From assembly GCA_021234155.1 (NCBI GenBank), contig JAJEKV010000006.1, positions 5,119,727 through 5,183,726 of the forward strand: 64,000 bases of DNA, in the 5' to 3' direction. A program made the position numbers and the translations under genes. The notes under the pieces were generated by a model. It was not told the origin of the DNA and did not search any database. It saw only the letters and a list, made by a program, of their open reading frames with translations. The stretch comes from Isoetes taiwanensis. Lineage: Eukaryota; Streptophyta; Lycopodiopsida; Isoetales; Isoetaceae. Of the stretch, positions 61,346-64,000 are shown one piece after another (position 1 is the stretch's first letter; the number at the start of each line of letters is the position of its first letter).

Positions 61346-62600
61346 AAAACTACATATTCAATTAACTCGATTTGGACGTTCATATTTCTAAAAAAGCCAG
61401 AATGAGGTCGGACTTTTTTTTCAACTCTTTTTTCCTTTAACTTTTTTCGCTCTCTGTTTTCGAATGTGGCGGTGAGGCTCCTCTGCCCGCAATGTTATGG
61501 TGTCAACTACCGCACCGCTACTCGAAGGCGGTGGCTTCTCCGGTCTAGCATCTCCAAAACTGCTTCAAAGCATGTCGTGGATACTAAGAGCAAACCTCTT
61601 TCCTGCTTCAAAGTTTCTTTCCCTCTATGATTTGAATGTGGAGTTCCTTCTAGGTAGGAAAGTGAATAAGGTATCTATAGGTGCTTTTTGGGTTGCCCGT
61701 AGGGGGGCAAACCCTCGGTTATGTGGGTTTATCACATATCCTAGGTATATGCTGGAATATACCTAGGATATTCTGTGACTGCTAAAAACCGACTGTTTCC
61801 TGTAAATTGGCGGTCTGGTGCGTTCTGAATCACAGACGTTCTAAGCGGGTAACTTTCTACCATATCCCGTCTATTGCAAGCGAGTTTTTGGCATTCTGAA
61901 CCTGCTGAATGCCAGAAAAGAACATTCTTCAAATGTCAAAGCCTGTTTTCCATCACGTAGAAAAAATAATCTTCTTGAGGAAATAGTGTTTTCAGCTATA
62001 ACTGGTATTCCGATAGGAAGAAAATCTTTTGTAGCAGGAAATATAGCAACAAGATACTCAGATGTTGGAGTGGATGCATTAGCATTTCAGCTGCTCAATA
62101 CTTGGCATTGCGCTCATTGTAAAGAAAAGCAAATAATATTGCTGCAAAACATTCAGATGTTGGAGGGGAGGCATTTATATTGTTCTCAGCATTTTTGCAA
62201 GCATGCAACTCTAATTCCAACTAGGCAACGACATTCACCTGAGGCGGTTTCATAATCGAGGAGGTAATGGAGAGTCTTGGATAAGTCCGTAGCAAAGAGA
62301 TTTGTCGCCGGAGGGAAGGGATTCTAAAGATGACAATTGTTCATCCAAATTTAAGGGATGCCAAGAACGCTCAATATTGGATCAAGCCCTTCGGTTTTGC
62401 GAGAACATAATCGACAACAAGGTAAGGGTTTTTCCATATAGAAAGATCTTGCTCATTGCTTGGTCCAGAATGTTTAAGATATGGAGATTTGGCAATTGGT
62501 AGGCAAGTCACGGTCATTATTAGCTAACTCTAACCTAGACTATGTTGCCTTCTTGGTTGAGCCCCCGATTAGCCTATTTGCCATGGAAATTTAATTGATG
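61346..62600. other. Spacer before PPR pseudogene
   Basis: Frames at 61497-61766 and 61986-62502 are short and unrecognised; part may be the decayed N-terminal region of the PPR gene (62302-62430). Confidence 0.35.
61736..61771. repeat. Perfect 15-bp inverted repeat with 6-nt loop
   Basis: ATATCCTAGGTATAT (61736-61750), loop GCTGGA, ATATACCTAGGATAT (61757-61771). Able to form a 15-bp hairpin or cruciform; role unknown. Confidence 0.9.
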
Positions 62601-62639
62601 CAAATCGAGCATTCATAAGGTTGTAAAACCTAATCAAGA

Positions 62640-63790
62640 CACCTGGAATATGGTTATTGATGGACATGCAAAATTTGGTGAGATGGATATTACTCTTCAA
62701 TTTCACAATTCAATGTCCCCGAAGGCACAAAACCGTGTATTCACATTGCCTAGCATATTAAAGGCATGTGGGAACATGGGTTCTCAGAGCGAGGCCAGGC
62801 GCTGTTCATGAACAGTGCTCCACAATGGGTTTCATCTACATGAGTCGAGTATTCAGAATGGGATCCTACCTGACAAGATTGCGGGGAATGTTCTTGTCGA
62901 TATGTATGCTAAATGTGGATGCTTGGAGCAAGCACATAAAGCTTTTCAAAATTTGTATCGAGATGTTGTCTCATGAATGCAATGATTGCAGGATATGGAC
63001 GGAATGGCCAAGTATGCTTTGCTTTCGAATGCTTCGAGGCAACGCAGCAAGGTGGGATACCTCCTGGCAAAGTGACATTTTTGAGCATTTTAAGAATATG
63101 CAGCAACACAAGATGCATACAGCGGGGCAGATTGATCCATGTGCAAATAATTGAGGCAAGGTTGCAATTCGATCTCGTAGTTGCCAGTGCCCTTATTGAT
63201 ATGTATGCAAAAGGTAAAAACTTGGATGAGGCCAACAGAGTTTTTGACGGACTACCACAAAAAAACGTGGTTGTGTGGAATGTTCTTATTGCAGGATATG
63301 CACAGCATGGCAAAGGCTACCTAGGGCTAGAATGCTTTCAAAATATGCAGCATCATGGCGTGTTGTTAGATAAGTTTACATATTCCAGCATCTTGAAGGT
63401 TTGTGGCAGTGTAGGAGCTTTGGAGCAGGGCGCACAAGTCCACGAACAAATTATTGAGGCTGAATGCCAATCACATGTCATTGTACAAAATGCACTTGTT
63501 GATATGTATGTGAATTGTGGAAGCTTGAATGAAGCATGTAAGGCTTTTGACATAGTAAAAAATCGAGATGCAGTGACATCCCAGAATATGCTCAGTATGG
63601 CTTTGCAGGTTTGGCTGCACAGTGTTTTTAGGAAATGCAAGCTAATGCCATTAGGCCAAATGAAATGACATTTAGTGCTATTCTTACGCATTAAACTTGC
63701 AGGCCTGGTTGAAAAGGGCATTATTCTCAACCGTTTATATCGACTACTTGAGCATGGGTTTCGTCATCCGAACCAAGTTTTGCTTCAATT
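62640..63790 (+). pseudogene. PLS-type pentatricopeptide repeat (PPR) gene, frame-broken and lacking E/DYW end
   Basis: Repeats in order over shifting frames: TWNMVIDGHAKFGEM and TLPSILKACGNMGS (62.64-62.78 kb); GNVLVDMYAKCGCLEQAHKA (62.89); NAMIAGYGRNGQ and TFLSILRICSNT; VASALIDMYAKGKNLDEANR (63.18); NVLIAGYAQHGKGYLGLECF; YSSILKVCGSVGALEQGAQV; QNALVDMYVNCGSLNEA (63.5). Then IRPNEMTFSAILTH and LAGLVEKGIILN mark the point where an E/DYW region should begin, but sequence decays. The longest open block is 62973-63668. A base lost at a conserved SWN codon (about 62,970), a shift near 62,800 and a stop at 63,669 inactivate it. PPR proteins bind organelle RNA one base per repeat and act in editing or processing. 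The phrasing (MYAKCGSLxxA, GYAQHGxG) is like fern families. Confidence 0.85.
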
Positions 63791-64000
63791 GAAAAAAAAA
63801 ACGGTTAATTTTCCATATTTTTTCTTTCGCTTTATCATAAGCTTACTCCACTATTTCATCTTTGCTTTGGATGACCGGAGAATGTACTCCTTATGTTAGA
63901 TGGACACCTAAAGTTAGTGGATTTGGAAGTGCAAAAGCAACAATGCCTCCTCTTTCTGAGTTGAATTTTTCAGAAGGTAATACTTGGCTTTATTCTTAAC
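63791..64000. other. Right edge, no gene seen
   Basis: AT-rich sequence after the PPR pseudogene; no supported feature. Confidence 0.5.

Overview
This window reads as nuclear DNA of a land plant with a large, repeat-rich genome, most plausibly a fern. That is an inference from three things: intron-containing plant-type genes with short 70-110 bp introns, a decayed pentatricopeptide-repeat (PPR) gene whose wording resembles fern PPR families, and the dense load of non-LTR retrotransposons. No rRNA, tRNA, CRISPR or bacterial-type operon is seen.

Layout. 0-8.2 kb: LINE remnants of one family (a minus-strand element running off the left edge, two plus-strand reverse-transcriptase copies, and a short 3' fragment), plus a cysteine-rich ORF of unknown function. 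9-13.6 kb: a two-exon gene of unknown function, exon-like debris and several direct repeats. 14-18.1 kb: older LINE debris, one piece with a 5' inversion. 18.2-23 kb: a decayed intron-containing transposase-like gene (HTH, CCC-x-YH, DFAENY, HGKxxxDGAG), interrupted by a 237-bp MITE with an 8-bp target duplication, then a small gene coding for an Asp-Glu repeat. 24.4-40.8 kb: a stack of six LINE insertions, all originally on the minus strand and each bounded by (GA)n/(CT)n microsatellite. 41.4-44.3 kb: a Mutator-like element (MULE) with long terminal inverted repeats, a perfect 9-bp target duplication and a decayed MuDR-type transposase gene. 49.0-53.7 kb: the one clearly intact gene, a 13-exon minus-strand gene that I could join in phase throughout (about 1,203 aa; signal peptide, Ig-like repeats, multi-pass membrane domain). 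56-57 kb: diverged tandem repeats of about 330 bp. 58.4-58.9 kb: a probable 3' LTR. 59.0-59.2 and 61.3 kb: LINE/SINE-like 3' ends. 62.6-63.8 kb: a PPR pseudogene.

The main point of interest is the LINE stack. Every boundary of six insertions, including three 5'-truncated ones, lies in (CT)n on the sense strand. The 3' ends carry a two-stem hairpin with compensatory base changes, followed by a short tandem-repeat tail, (TTTCA)n, (CTTCA)n or (TTTC)n, in place of poly(A). This suggests a family that recognises its RNA by a 3' hairpin and inserts into TC microsatellites. All motif and splice calls were made by eye; no database search was run.
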